From Anseranas semipalmata (taxonomy: Eukaryota > Chordata > Aves > Anseriformes > Anseranatidae): DNA of 64,000 nucleotides. Below, in pieces: positions 23,176 to 36,245 of this stretch. Numbering within the stretch: position 1 is the first letter of the stretch; every line of letters begins with the position of its first letter. Where the stretch lies: the NCBI GenBank assembly GCA_013399115.1, contig VXAA01006074.1, forward strand, positions 260,066 to 324,065, in the 5' to 3' direction. A program made the translations under genes and the position numbers. The notes under the pieces are model-generated. The model was given only the letters and a program-made list of their open reading frames with translations. It did no database searches and was not told the origin of the DNA.

Positions 23176-24421
23176 CTTTAATGTTCCTTAGATCATAGTC
23201 TCCAGCTGTTCTGCTTCTGCCAGAAAAGGTGAGCACTTCCACTTGAAAGACTGAAATCATATCACAACCAAAATTTCTCAGAGCTCTGCCAGTGCCAAAA
23301 TTCCCTGCTTGCTTTCTCCAGGTGAGCAGTAATGTTGCTTTTAAATCCTCTGGTACAATGAAGATTACAAGCAGGATTCAGCGTATTATGAGCACAAATA
23401 TGAGGTACTTCAAATCTTACCCTTTTTATATTTATCCCTCAGATTAGATGGGAAATTTTGCCCTATATTTAAGACACAGTGTTGAATTCCTGCCTCTGCT
23501 ATCACATTATTCCTGACAGCTAAAGCATCTTTCAACATGGCACAGCAATTACACACTTATCAGCCAAATCTATTTCCAGTTGAGAGAAAAAATAGATTTT
23601 GCTTGGTAGCTTTGGAGTATTTTCAGTAAGAGAGTGATTCCCTAGAATTTACAGATGAGCAATTACTGCCTTTTAAATCACTCACTATATGTTACTGCTC
23701 CCATGAATAATATTTATTCCAGACAACATTGTAAGTCAAAGCTGCACTACATCACAGTCTGTCCAGGGGACTTGCGGATACTGGGATTTTTGGGAGAACG
23801 GGAAAAACACAACAGTGATCCTTGCTCTGACATCTATCATGGGGCAGTGTGTCTACAGCAAGGGGGGCATCTCAGCATCTAACTTGAGATGTCTACAACG
23901 AAGAGGTCTGAGTTACTGCCAGTAACTCTACATTGCTTTTATAATCACCAAAAAGAAATAGCCAATTTCAGGATGCAATTTCTTTGGCCAGTTTTATGTT
24001 TACTTTATGATGAGATGGTGCAATGAATCCCATTTACTCACTCAGGAAATGTGCTTGTCAGCCATGGCAGGAGAAGGCTCTGAGGCAAGTGCTTCTCCAG
24101 GCCATTTTTTCCCTAAACTGCTCACTGTCCTTTCCCACTTCAGGGAAATATCTTGGAGCCAGTGGGGTGGGATTTGACCCTTTCCAATGAAGAACAAAAG
24201 GGTGAGAAACACTACAGGTCCCACACAGGCAAAGCTGTCAATGGCACAGGCTCTTCATTAGCCCTTTGTGCTACGCTCAAAACCTTTGCTATTTCCCACA
24301 GGCTGTTCTAAAACAAACAGAAAAAATAATTGTGTGAGGAGCTAAGTGGCTTTCCATTCAGTAAATTCACAGCTCACAGAACCCAGGTCCTTTTCTGACC
24401 CATCGCCACTGACACACTTCA

Positions 24422-24470
24422 CTGTGGGTCAGACCCTCAGCCGCTGTCAATGGACTTGGTGGCACAGATG
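24422..24470. repeat. Fragment of old ATTGACTTCAATGG-type repeat
   Basis: The plus strand reads gggtcagaccctcagccgct, then gtcaatggacttgg. This resembles the reverse complement of a common amniote repeat motif (gggccagatcctcagctggtg ... caatgg). The match is short, so confidence is low. Confidence 0.35.
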
Positions 24471-25559
24471 TCACCAGCTTGTGGTCTGATGGCAGGTCAG
24501 TCCTCCATCATGAGACTGCCGGATAGGAGAGACAGCAGGTTAGCAAGTTCTGTACATCAGGATGATTTGCCACTGTGGCTTTTCACTAGTGTAAAATTTA
24601 ATCCCTTCAAACAAACTACAAACTTCTGCCTGTGCATGGAAAAGGGACAAATGGTTTTCTAGAGAACCATATTCAGTGACATTTATATCATTCAGTGAGC
24701 TATTGCTTCCTGATGTAATTGCAGTAATGAGGAAAGGAGAAACATTATTTTCTTGGTAGAGGGTCAAAGGACCCTGTTGAGGAAAACACTGACATAAAGT
24801 AACTATTTTACAATCACATAGCCAACTATGCCAATATTGAAATAAAATCATTCAAATGATAGAATAATTATAGCTGTAATAGTTGTAGGCTTTAGCAGAA
24901 ATTCTGAAATGTGAAAATATATGAAAAACTCAGTTTGTAACAGATTAACATAATGCTACAGACCAGATCAGACTAAAGAATAACCCTGCCCATCCAAACA
25001 ACAAGTTGGTTTTGAACATAAAAGCAAGTGTAGGCCACATGAAAGGTCAGGATTTTGGCACTCTCTTGAAGAAGTTCTGGTACAACTTCGTAGGTACCAA
25101 TACTGCAGTTCTGAGAGCAAAAGGAAAGGGGTGCCAAAAATGAGCAAATAGACAGTGGAATAGATGCCCAAATCCTACAGAAATTCTCTCTGATCACCAA
25201 AGACCAGATTTAGGAGGTCAGTTACCTACATTTATAAATCTTACCTGCAGACTCTCTTGAAACTCCAAGCCACTTGACTTTCCGATAAAGCAGACAAAGG
25301 CGGATGAGGGAGCCTTTTGCAAATTGAAGACGTTATCGCAACATCCACATAACACACCAGGTGCTCCAGCCAGGGTACTACATGAGGTGCATTCAGCAAA
25401 TTCAGTCTGCAGAAGCCACCCAAGGCACACAGCTCCACGTGCTCTGGAAAACAGATGCAGGCACAAAGGTGAGGGTACAACATCAGAGGCGAGTTGTGGA
25501 ACAAACAAAACACAAAACAGGTCGTATTTTAAAGCACTGACAGAAATGTCCAGGAAAAA

Positions 25560-25628
25560 GTCAAAATGAGTCAATCTCAGTCCAAAAAATAATAAAAAAC
25601 AAAAGTCAAAAGGTCAATCTTAGTCAAA
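25560..25628 (+). repeat. Imperfect direct repeat with an AP-1-like site
   Basis: A core of about 25 bp occurs at 25560-25586 (gtcaaaatgagtcaatctca...) and again at 25605-25628 (gtcaaaaggtcaatcttagt...), a period of about 45 bp. The first copy contains TGAGTCA (25567-25573), a perfect AP-1 consensus; the second has lost it. Confidence 0.55.
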
Positions 25629-25846
25629 GGTTGAGATTTTAAATTGATGTGGAGTTCTCTTCTTTGGGGGAGGTTTCTATCTTTATACACTTTACCTAGC
25701 TAAAGCAGCAGCAGCATCCCCTGCACCTCCCTTTTCTGAGCAGAATCCACCCTTTGGTGACTGCAGCATCACCTGCTCAAGGCTTGGCTGGTTGATACTG
25801 TTGACATACAACATCACTGCTGCCGTTAGCAAGCTTGTCCCATGTT

Positions 25847-25878
25847 ATTTGTTCAACCCATCATTTGTTCAACCCATC
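25847..25878 (+). repeat. 16-bp perfect tandem duplication
   Basis: The unit atttgttcaacccatc occurs twice back to back without a mismatch, which suggests a recent slippage or small-duplication event. Confidence 0.9.
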
Positions 25879-26202
25879 AACCATGGACTGACACCGTTTG
25901 TCTTCTCAAACAGCTCCCGAACACTCTAAATTTAGACTCTAAATATTAAACCCTCCTGCTCCACCTTACCAGCTAGACACATAAAAGTTGATAGCAGCAT
26001 AATTAACACCAGTGAGGCTGGCAGCAGCATTGTGGTATGGGGTACAGGGTACAACTACAACCAATGGGGCCTCTGCCAGCCACTGTGGTACAGGACCAGA
26101 GTCCAGCAGTGATGGTGGCACTAGAGCCACTGAGGGACAGGAGAGCCACATTCTGCAGGAGGAACAGGGAGGATGGACTCAGCAGGGGTGGAGGCAGAGG
26201 AA

Positions 26203-26222
26203 GGGCAAGGGCAGGGGCAGGG
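26203..26222 (+). other. Canonical G-quadruplex motif
   Basis: Four G tracts (G3, G3, G4, G3) are separated by loops CAA, CA and CA. This satisfies the standard four-tract short-loop definition. A further G4 tract lies at 26231-26234. It sits in a purine-rich, stop-poor pocket. Confidence 0.7.
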
Positions 26223-26391
26223 ACAAAGTAGGGGCAGGTCCAGTCCCACAAAGCTTTGGGGCCACTCCATGCATCACTGTGTCTCATTTTACAGCTCTGT
26301 TAGAAACCCCAGCTGGAGAGGAGGACCGGCAGAGGAAGCCATGATGTGGAAACTAGCAAAAAATAAATAACCAAAAAGCTACCAAAAAAAA

Positions 26392-26407
26392 GGGGGGAGG
26401 GGGGGAG
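26392..26407 (+). repeat. G-rich run after an A8 run
   Basis: The sequence is G6-A-G7-A-G directly after eight A. Such runs are prone to slippage and sequencing error and could also form a quadruplex. Confidence 0.8.
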
Positions 26408-29400
26408 AAATAGTTGTGTTTCCCCACAGTTAGACTTCAATACCATCACAGGGACTTAATGTCTGTGGGGGTTGCTGTGTGGGTTTGCCAAAGTAACTTG
26501 GGTATTCTGTGGAGAAAGTATTCAGTTGTTTCTATGTTGGCTGGATTTTAAGTTAATAACATGGTATTATGTAAATAGCACACTAGTAAAATGATTTTCA
26601 TTGTTTTATATGCTCAGCCCAATTTTATAACCACAGTCGGCTAAACAGAAAGACACAGTGGGGAAAAGCTCTGAATTTAAAAATTAATTCAGGTGGAGTG
26701 CTTGCACCAGGCTGAGCGATTTAATTCAACGCAAGTATCACTGTAGGCACACATAGCTCAGAGTTTGCTTTGCATTTCTCCAGCTCGGAAAGGAAAAAAT
26801 ATTCTGCTGCTGTTGCTCTTGTTAGAGTTTGTGGGGCCCCACGTAGCAATGGCATGCTCTCGGCTTGCTGCACTCTAAGTTTCCCTACCACAAGGCTTGC
26901 TTACAACAGGGCCTGAGATCAGGGTCCAGATGAGGAACAGCGACCGTGATTTTCAAGGTTTCAAAATAGCTCAATAAGCACTGGAGTTATGGCAGTAGTT
27001 TTCAGCAGTGACCCTCGAAGGTGCAGTAAGTAGCCCACAGGGAGAGCCGGGAACCACATTAGCAGTGTTCTCAATTACACACTTCAGTGAGGACGATGTG
27101 TGGTCATCTGGGAGAGACATTATGAGCTGGCAGCAGTCCATAGGCCCAACTAGTTTAGAAACCACCGATATAAAATGTGGCATGGATAAGTGTTTTTCTG
27201 CAACCTTTTAGAAAATAAATAACATTTTATTTAATGGCTACACCTTACAAATCTTTCCATGAAGCACATGTGTGCGGTTTACACAAGATACACAGTAATG
27301 GCCCTTAAGGGAGTCATCACTCAAATATCGAGCGACTTTTGACACAGCAAACAAAGTTTTTATGCCAAAAATAGGAAGTAAGTATGAGTAAGTAAATATA
27401 GTATATATACCTCATATTGTACATACATTGATCTTTTACCTGTATTTACTAGTAGCTGCTAAGAGAGCACAAGCACAGCTATTATACTGTAAGTATAGTG
27501 TGTGCGTTTCGGACAAGAATGGAACATTTTCCTCCAGTTTTAGTAAACTTTTTCCCCTGTACTCAGAAAATTCACTAGCTTTGGAGAGATGTTTTCAGTT
27601 AAGTCTACCACCAGCCCCAAATGTGGTATTTCTATGTCGGTGTTGGGGTTTCAATCCACACTGCGAAGCTCCTTCTAATTTTGGATCTAGATTTTTTTCT
27701 TTTCTGTCTACCTCTGATACACAAGCAGAGGGAAAGATTTTTTAGTACCAGTTACAAAGGAAAACATCACAGCTTAACAGCTCGCCTGAAGATCCTTTGC
27801 AAATGCAAAAGAACTCATAATACCAGAGAAATTTTTAGGTTGTTCAGAGTTTTATATAGATAATATAAAAAGAGGCTCTGCGGGGAAATGCTACTGATTT
27901 ACCTAAAACTGGCACACTTTTACTAAATATAGGACTTCTCATATTTTCTGCATCTTTTTCTGGTTTAGTTATTGATGTAATTTTAAAAAGCAGTAAGTGC
28001 AGAAGCTATAGGAGATTTGAAAACCTTTTCCTTTAGAAATTAAAAAACAAAAAAATCATCTACTAATGATTCTGGTGAAGGACTTCAGAGGCACAGGCTT
28101 AAATTTCATTGCCTGGTTCCCAGAGGAGGCTTAAATCCCTTGGTTCAGTTCTTTGGCTGTCTGGCTCACATAAGTAGAAACGAAGTGCCCACCTTCCCAG
28201 ATTCTTTAAGCTGTCATAAGCCCCTGGGATGAAGCAGCCCTAATTTCTTCTTTATCTGCCCTTCTCCTGTTTTGTGTGAATTCCACTTCCTCACATCCAG
28301 TGGCATGCTTTAAAGTCACGGGCTGGCTTTGTACCTGAAGAAATACTTATAGGCATGAGCCTGTGGAAATACTCCAATGTCTATGCAATGCAGGATTTTG
28401 TGTGTATAAGATATGTGCTCCTAAAAACTCACTATGTATGCTCACAGAGTTAGTAGGCCCTTGGCATACAGGAAGTTCCTCTTTGATCCAAAAAAGGGCC
28501 CACAAAGTGGGAAGGAATCAATAACATTTTCCTTGTTAAAATCTCCGCTCCTTTTACCTTCCACCTTTGCTTTATCTGGCCCCCAGCAGGTACATGACAC
28601 AGCCAGGCCAGCTCCGTTAATCCCACCATCAGTACTTTGATGAGACATGGTTGCACTCTCGAAACCTGAAATGCTCCTTCGTGGCCATGGAGCAAGGAGC
28701 CTGTGTGAAGTCAAAGCTGCTCTGTTCAGCTCTCACCTGGCCTCCAGCCCCACACAGAACTCAACCTTGATAGGCGCCTTTAAAAGGAAACAAAATATTT
28801 GCTGACCAAAATACTACCAGTCACCTCCAGAAACTGAAATCCATTGAAACACAAATTACAAGTTCTTGCTGTAAAATGCAAAGATGTTTCCCAGGACTTG
28901 AAAGTACAAGTTCATGAAAGACCTGCTCCTCTCATCTCTGCTAAATCCTTTGTGGGAAGTCTTATGCATGTCCTTGGGTCTTCTCTGTATGGCACCACAC
29001 CAGACGAAGGAACATGAAAGGCAAACATAAGCCACAAGGTTTTGGATAATGTGCAGATATAGATGAGATTGGCTATGTATTTTTGTGAATCAGCTTTTCT
29101 GGAAGCTTTCTGGGGCCTAATGTCCCTGAGAACATTTTGACACACTAATCGTAACAGTTTACTGTGGTGACCAACATCTCTAGGCTGGCTGGTGCTGGTC
29201 CAGAGTTTAGATCCTCAGTAGCACGATCTAGAAGAAAACCCTTGGGATCTACTTTCTTGTGGCTTACAGAAACGGCATACAACCTAGTAATTGCCTTTTT
29301 GCCTTTTGTCTGGAACACGGGATTTTTCCTATTCCTCCTCCCTGGGTCATGGCCTCAGAGGTTAGCCATTTCCTAGGTCTGTGGCAGGAAAGCTGATGAG

Positions 29401-30699
29401 AAAGGATCAGGATGAGAATGGGGTCTCATGGCCAGGAGCAGAACAGGATCCACCAGACCCATCGCAGTGGTAAGCAGCATGACCCAGCAAGGGGTATATC
29501 CCCTCCTTTCCACTTTCTGTCGCCATCTGACTCCTCACAAGGAGAGTAGCTATAAATGGTTATTCTGGTATTTTTCAAGAGGGAAATCACAGAAAGGAAT
29601 ATGCAAACCTCAATTTTTTTTAATGCCTTCTTTAATAAGTACTGAATGTTCTCGGCACTCCTGAGGAAACAGAAGGAGTGGTATAAGCAGCCTATTTTTA
29701 GGCTCCAAAACATTACTTCCAGTGCAGCCAGTCATGTGTTACAGCTTTCTAAATGGTAGAGCAGCCATTGAACTCGTCTAGTTTCTCAAAGCCCATCTCA
29801 AACTCAATAATTTTCTTCAGCTGTCTGAATTTTTACTACCTATTGTAAGTCTGGCTGTGCTGAGGCTTCCCATTGCTTTAGCCAACCTGTCATTGCCTAC
29901 TGTGCAAATGCTTTACAATCGGGATTATACAGGGCTCTGATGTGGTGGCAGCTGCATAAATCTGCCTCATTTCCTGGATTGGGTACTGGGGAGATAGCTG
30001 GTCCTGTGGCCACGAAAGGCAGCTGGATCATTTCATAGAAGGAGATTGTAGGAAATGGTTTCAGAGCCCAGATTTCCGATGTGTAAGTACCAGCAACGTG
30101 TATTTGTGTACATGCGATTTTCATCTCTAGACAGCTCTGCTCATTCTGGAAGGGCTGAATCCTTTGTGAGTACCTGTGCAGGCATATACCTTCACACATC
30201 CATGGGTTTTGCAGCTCATCAGGTCACAGCAGCCTCATGGTCAAACTATATAAGTTGTAAAACCAGACAGCACAGTCAGCGGCAGTTACTTTGTGCAAAT
30301 GCCTGTGCAGACAGCAGAAGAACCTGGTCCTCAGATATCAGCCTCCAAATATTCATGCATCTTTCTGTCTCAGTTTTCTTGTTCAATTTTTAGGACTGTC
30401 ATAGTTTTCTCATTAATCCTTTTCACTTCTCCATTCTGCTCCCCATGAACCATAGAGTTGTACAAACTGAAGATGACAATCTCATTGTTTTCTCTAACAA
30501 AACCTATTTAATATGTTCATTCATTATTTTTGGTGGCCTTCTCTGCTTGGAGTAATTCTAGTGTTTTTGCCATTTTACAGACCACCTTTTCTCCGTTTTG
30601 CTAGCTGCCATGTTGAGCATAGACCCTTTTCTTGTCTCCCTCATACACATGCAATTCAACACAGGCCTCTTAAGCTGTTATTGGAGCACTTTGCAGGAG

Positions 30700-31900
30700 T
30701 CAAGCACATGGGGAAAAGGTGATCCAGTGAATATATAGCACAAAAGTTCCCACCAACAGCTCTTAAAGAGATTGGGCTGTCAAGGGTAGAAGGGAAGTTC
30801 TTAGGTTAATATGTGATTAATGGAAGAAGCAAAAAAATAGGCATTAAAGATGAGGTTTCTGGCAGGGTGCATGAGGATGTACTGGGATCATTCAATACAT
30901 CCTGTATGTATGTGCATAGGTCATTAGTATGAGTGCCACACACTTGGTTCAACATACTGATGGAAAAGAGGTAAGCAGCTATGTGTGCTACACAGCCTGA
31001 AGATAATACAAAATAAATCAGGATACTCAAATCTAAAGCTGACTGCAAAAACTGTCACCAGAACACTAAATAACTGGGCAATAAGCAGGCAGGTGAAATT
31101 GAGTGCAAATAAAAACATAGTCAAACACAAGGAGAAAATGATCTTGTCCATGCATACCCATCCACAATCTCTGATTTATCCCTTATGAGCCAGGAAAGAG
31201 CTCTTGATGTCAATGTGACTAGCTGCCTGAAAAAATCACTAGGTGCTCAGAGAGGCTCAGAAAGGCAATGAGACTGTTAGGCATGTGGTCAGTTACATGA
31301 CTGCTGCAGTAGACTGCAAAATGTTTATGTATTTGGATTTTATACCTTTTATTCATCTAGGTAGCATAGATAAAAAGAATAGACGTGCTCAGGCATGCAA
31401 ACCTTCCTCTGCATCTCAGGAAAAGAGCAAAATGGAAAACATTATTATGCTGCCATATAAAAACATGCAAAGGCATCTTCAGTATTGCTTGCAGTGGGGG
31501 TCATCTCAGCTTCAAAGTACAGTAAATTAGAAAAATACAAAGATAAGAGATATGGAACAGCTTCTTCTGAGAAAAGAAAAAACATAGCTTAAGATTCTTC
31601 AGCATGGAAAAAAGGTAAGACATGGGACTCTGCTGGAAGCATACACAAGGCTTGGTGCTGTAGTGAAAATGAATAGAGAATAATGATTTTTCTCACAGTA
31701 CAAGAACTGTGTCCGTCTGATAGTTACTGGGCAGTAGGTTTCAAGCAAACAAAAGGAAGTGTTTTTTCATGCCATATTTAATTGAATGATAGAACTCACT
31801 GTTCTGCACTGTTTTGAAGGAGGAAAAATCCCAAACAGGTAAAATTGTAGGGATACTAGAAGATGAGAAACTTAGGTGTCATTGGCTAGAAGAGGGAAAG
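30700..31900 (+). mobile_element. Ancient L3-like CR1 LINE, 3' half
   Basis: Colinear blocks match the older CR1/L3 type abundant in turtles and crocodilians. In order: ggtgatccagtgaatatata; cccaccaacagctcttaa; ctgtcaagggtagaagggaa; gatgtactgggatcattcaa; taactgggcaataagcaggc followed by aggtgaaattgagtgcaaat; ccaggaaagagctcttgatg; atggaacagcttcttctgag; ttcagcatggaaaaaaggta; and cagtaggtttcaagcaaaca followed by aaaggaagtg. They cover the reverse transcriptase palm to the C-terminus. No frame survives and the 3' terminus is not recognisable. Divergence is clearly greater than in the other CR1 copies here. Confidence 0.8.
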
Positions 31901-32232
31901 AATGTATAAATGCCCATGTGTGTGCAGGACATTAGCAGAATTGAAAAATGAATTTATCCCATGAAAGCTCTCGGTGTAGACAAAGAAAGAGTGTCCTTTG
32001 AATTGGCAATATGACCACAAAGAGTTACCTAAAACTTGCTCCGATATGACACGAAGAACTTTTACCTCTTCTGCGATTTCAGCGTTGGGCTGAAGCCTCT
32101 TCTGCCTTCAGTTCCAGGCCATGAGTGCATTTAGTAGGGATGAAAAGGTATGGGAGCCAGCAGGGCTCAGCAGGCACACAGGGTGGCCATCACCCATGCT
32201 AATCAGCAAGACTCGGGGTGAACTGCTCTCTT
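31901..32232. other. Unique spacer between two CR1 copies
   Basis: A stretch of about 330 bases with no recognisable feature. It separates the ancient plus-strand element from a younger minus-strand CR1 end. Confidence 0.5.
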
Positions 32233-32512
32233 CATAGATTCACAGAACCACAGAATGGTTTGAGTTGGAAGGGTCCTTAAAGACCATCTAATTCCAACCC
32301 CCTGCCATGGGCAGGGACACCTCCCACCAGACCAGGTTGCCCAATGCCCCATCCAACCTGGCCTTGAACACTTCCAGGGATGGGGCATCCACAGCTTCTC
32401 TGGGCAGCCTGTGCCAGTGCCTCAACATCCTCATAGTAAAGAATTTCTTCCTCCAAATGTCTAATCTAAATCTACCCTCTTAGTTTAAGTCTCATCACTC
32501 ATCACCTGCAGT
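32233..32512 (-). mobile_element. CR1 LINE, 3' end copy
   Basis: The reverse-complement 3' terminus (catagattcacagaaccacag) is followed by gagttggaagggtccttaaa, ccaaccccctgccatgggca, gacacctcccaccagaccag, ccttgaacacttccagggat and aagaatttcttcctccaaat, all in CR1 order. Homology fades after tttaagtctcatcactcatc near 32512, giving a copy of about 280 bp that is strongly 5'-truncated. Similarity to the copy at 61576 is high, so both belong to related, relatively young subfamilies. Confidence 0.93.
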
Positions 32513-33766
32513 GCAGCTTTAACAGCAGCACTGGATAGCCTCAGGCCTATCCGTGGCAGCTCAGCTGGATGCCACGCTGAAGTGAAATATCGCACCCACC
32601 TCCACTGCCTCCCCCAGCTGCTCTTGCACTCACTGAGCATCACAGGCTATTTGGCCAAGCTGCACAGAGCCTGTTTCATGCAGCACTTGCCAAATTCATC
32701 CTCATGATGTTCCAGTGGGATTTCCTTTTTCCACATAATTCCAGCCACAGCAGGTCTGGGAGCACGCTTTTACTCAAATCACAGCTCTGGGCTGTGCAAA
32801 GGCAGCCTTGCAGAGCTGTGCCCACTCGCTCTGCCTGCCCCAGCCGCGATGCCAGGGTGTCTGGGGGGGCTCAGCTGCTCCAGCCCCCATGGGTGGCCGC
32901 CTGCTCCCTGTCCCCATGTGCCCTATGCTTCTCGGCAGCCGGACCAAGGGCATGTTTTGCAAAAGTCCCAGGCAGAAGTTAGTGGCCACAACTGTGCAGC
33001 AGTACAACAGCACCATGGAGGGTTGAGCATCCCTGCTCATGAAGCTGTAGATCCTATTTGTCACCACTTGAGCACGTGTACCCGATCCATATTGAAATGG
33101 TTATACTGCTCATTCAGCCTGCAGGAATGAAATGCCAGGCTCAGTGTAATGTTGCATTTTATCACAGCCAACATTTAAGCCTTTCCTCCAGAGATGCAGC
33201 CAGGACAAGGCTGGCTGCTGGGGATGCTCCCAGACCGCTGGAGGAGACCCCCAGGCCGGCATGCACAGGCAGCCATGGAGCAGGGCTGCTTGGGCACATC
33301 TCTGGAGCTTTATTTTTGGAGCTGGGAGCGTGCTGTATGGGACCAACAACTTGGCTTCCTGGAGGCGATGCTGGGAGTGCCATCCCTGGGCTTGCTGCGG
33401 ATGCCATGTCCAAAGTGCTCCGGCAGCCTTGAAACTGAAGCACTGAGCACAGAAGAAGGGCAAGAGGTGTGCTGTGGTACACAAGTCAGAGTCTGGAAGC
33501 ATCACCTCAAAAGCCTGCCTTTAATTCCTCTAAACAAAGGGCAGCAAAATTTTCACTCCAGAGCAATACCTTCATACCACAGTGTTCCTGTTTCTTTGTG
33601 AGCATCCATAGGAGAGGTGTGTGAAATGCAGCCCAATAATAAGCTGTCTGAAGAAATGATTTTTTTGTAACAACTTTTCCTTCCATTTCCAGCACCTTTT
33701 GCTGTCTGGATAGATTTTTGTCAATGTTATTTTCAACTTTTGAATCTAAGCTGAAACACTACAGAG

Positions 33767-33802
33767 AGAAAACAAACAAACAAACAAACAAACAAAAAAA
33801 AC
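33767..33802 (+). repeat. (AAAC)n microsatellite
   Basis: About seven AAAC units end in an A run. Confidence 0.9.
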
Positions 33803-34573
33803 TATATTGCCTGATAGAATGTGATCTAGTAATTTTTTGAAATATTTATCAGAGAATATCCAAGGCTAATTCAGAGCATTTACCTTTTTATCCCAGCTAT
33901 GGAAGCAGCAACTCCAGGGAATCCCATGGGATTATTCCTCATTTAAACAGTTTATGAGGAGAAATTGCATATAAGGGGCAGAGAACTTGTTCCAACTTGT
34001 GGGCTGGAAACAGGAAAATTAAGAGCCAAGAGGTCAAAATAAAGTATGAAAAATAAAGAAGAGGAAAGGAAGAAGGGTGTGTTGCCTCCCGTGGGCACAT
34101 CAGACTGTGCCAGCCTGGAGAAATGAGTGTGGGGACTGGAGATACACAAATTATGCCAAGGAATAAGAAAGGCAGGCTCAAGGGCAGACATAGCACAGCA
34201 AAGCAGAACACCCTCATTAGAGACTGCTCTTATAACAAAAAGTTATCCATCCCCTGGGAGAAGTTTGACGAGGTTGTAGACACAACATTCAGTTCTTTCA
34301 GCTGCACCCCATTCCCCTTACTCTTCTATTGATGAAAATTGCTTCCCATTTAGGGTAATGTAGCAAGCTCCTTTTCTAACAGCTTATCTTCAGCTGTGCC
34401 TGTCCCGAGGGCCAGAGTTTAGAGGAATCCATCTGAAGCTGAGTTTCTTTTGCCTCTTTGTGGTTTTGGATATCCAGGTCAGATCTGGGGGGATCTTGTG
34501 CCCTTACTCACATCTCCAACTCTTCCCTCCAGCAGCTAAGTAAAGGTGGACAAAACTGACATAACTTCACCCT

Positions 34574-34795
34574 CGGGCAACTGGTGGGGCTGAACGTAAA
34601 GGCTGGTGCGTGTGTGTGCGGTGGGACAGTGTCGAGGACCTCAGGGTTCGCTCAGCATTGGTGCCTGCAGGTCCCTCTGTCCCCTCCGAGCTTTACACCC
34701 TGCCGCACAGCGGGCAGGCAGCTGCACAGCCCAGCACTCTGCGCCTGGAAACCTTGCTGTCTGTGAGAGCAGGGAAATCAAACCAAGCGTGGTCG
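34574..34795. promoter_or_regulatory. CpG-rich pocket (candidate regulatory element)
   Basis: I count twelve CpG in about 220 bases, in sequence that is over 60% GC at its centre (34621-34740), while flanking DNA is AT-leaning and CpG-poor. This is near CpG-island density but only about 200 bp long. No start codon context, splice-site pattern or TATA box marks a gene. An orphan regulatory element, a first exon of a non-coding transcript, or simple base-composition drift are all possible. Confidence 0.25.
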
Positions 34796-36245
34796 GGCTT
34801 TGTTTTATTGCATGGGTGTGTTGCCAAGGTCTTGCTCTGCAGAGCAGAGCTTTTCAAAGCGTTATGACCCCTCCAAAGCACTAATAACTAGTGCATGACT
34901 ATTGAAATGCATATACCAGAAATTATGAAAGCTAGTGCCCAGGGCTAACCCTGGTGGCCTCTATTACTTAATGAAGGTATACGTGGAGCCATTAGAAAAT
35001 GAATACTAGAGATGCACAGATGGGCAGAGTGGGTTTCCATCCAGGAAAGCTGTCTTATGAAAGTAAAAATTTGTCACAAGCCCTCATTAAATGCCACTCC
35101 TAACGATCCTGAGGCTGTACATATATTGTTAACGAAGAGGACCTGCTGCAAAAACTTTGGAGACAGAGCGTACATTGGACTGTGCGAGTGGAAAGGATTT
35201 GGTGAGCAATATTTCTGGCCAAAGAATAGATCCTGATAATGAGGAGAATTTCAGGTAGAAAACTACAAAACTGAGCCTGTGACTTACTTATAAAAAAACC
35301 TCACATTTTCTCCTGCATGGAAACAACCTGAGGCTATAGACAGATTAAACACAGCCTTAGGAAAGAGACCTAAGCACTTCCCAAGGCTGGAGACCATCCA
35401 AGTAAACATGTGTCTGCAACTGAAATTGTTGCATTCACTCACTCAAATGTCAACAGTAAGAAACAACAATCCGCTTGTCCCAGGCCCACACACCCAGAGA
35501 GCAGTGAGCCACACACACCTCTGGAAGGGAAAGCTTCCAAAAGTGAGATGAAGTGCAGTTAGGTGTGAATGAGGTGAGTAATTTCCAATGAAACACATGT
35601 GACAGCAGTGTTTTCAATGAGCTGCCATGGATATGGAGCTCACTGAGATGTGGGATAAGGCACAGAGCTCCAGAGGTCCAACTGTTGTGGGAAAAACCCT
35701 ACCTGGAGTGAGGTGTCCCATGCCTGGTATGCTATCACACTCTGCCTTCATATTTGTGTTCATCTGACAGCACAGGGGTTAAAACTTAAAGAAAAGTTTA
35801 TGGTCAGTTCCAGGCAGAAGATGAGGCATATCTGTGCATCCCTCCGGCTTGCAGGACCACACCAGTAAATCTCAGACCTCTCTGAGGATTATCGGTAAAC
35901 TCTGCTGTCCTTGCATCCCTCTCAGGTTCACTCTCAAGGGCAAGCTTGGCTAGTTATTTATCCCCAAAAGTACCCATGACCTGAGCACCACACCAGCACA
36001 AACCCGTGGTGTAATTTACCCACTGGACACAAAACTCAGAGCAGCTGAGAGCCGGCTGCTGCAGCCCTGTGTTTCTATGCTGCTCAGCAGGTGGGTTTGG
36101 GGGATGCTGCAAAATGTACTTGTTTAGTTTTTAGCTGTGGTAATGCTATTGACAATTTAGGGTTTGCTTGCTCAAGCTTTTGCTCCCAAGCAATGACAGC
36201 AGCACAAAAGGGATTATGCTAACGTGGCTGATTTCCGTACGTTCA

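Larger units (their letters stand above)
23176..30699. other. Unique non-coding stretch
   Basis: No exon is supportable. GC-rich sequence at 26030-26350 gives overlapping frames on both strands without recognisable products. Several frames of 90 to 118 codons (for example 25218-25574 minus) lack any domain. Small repeats and G-rich motifs are listed separately. Confidence 0.5.

Noticed and set aside
25218..25574. Minus-strand open frame of 118 codons rich in Cys
   Set aside because: Cysteines are irregular, no known fold or spacing is apparent, and an overlapping frame of similar length exists on the same strand.
32870..32900. G7 and C5 runs forming a possible stem
   Set aside because: The stem is only about 6 bp in a GC-rich patch and is likely chance.
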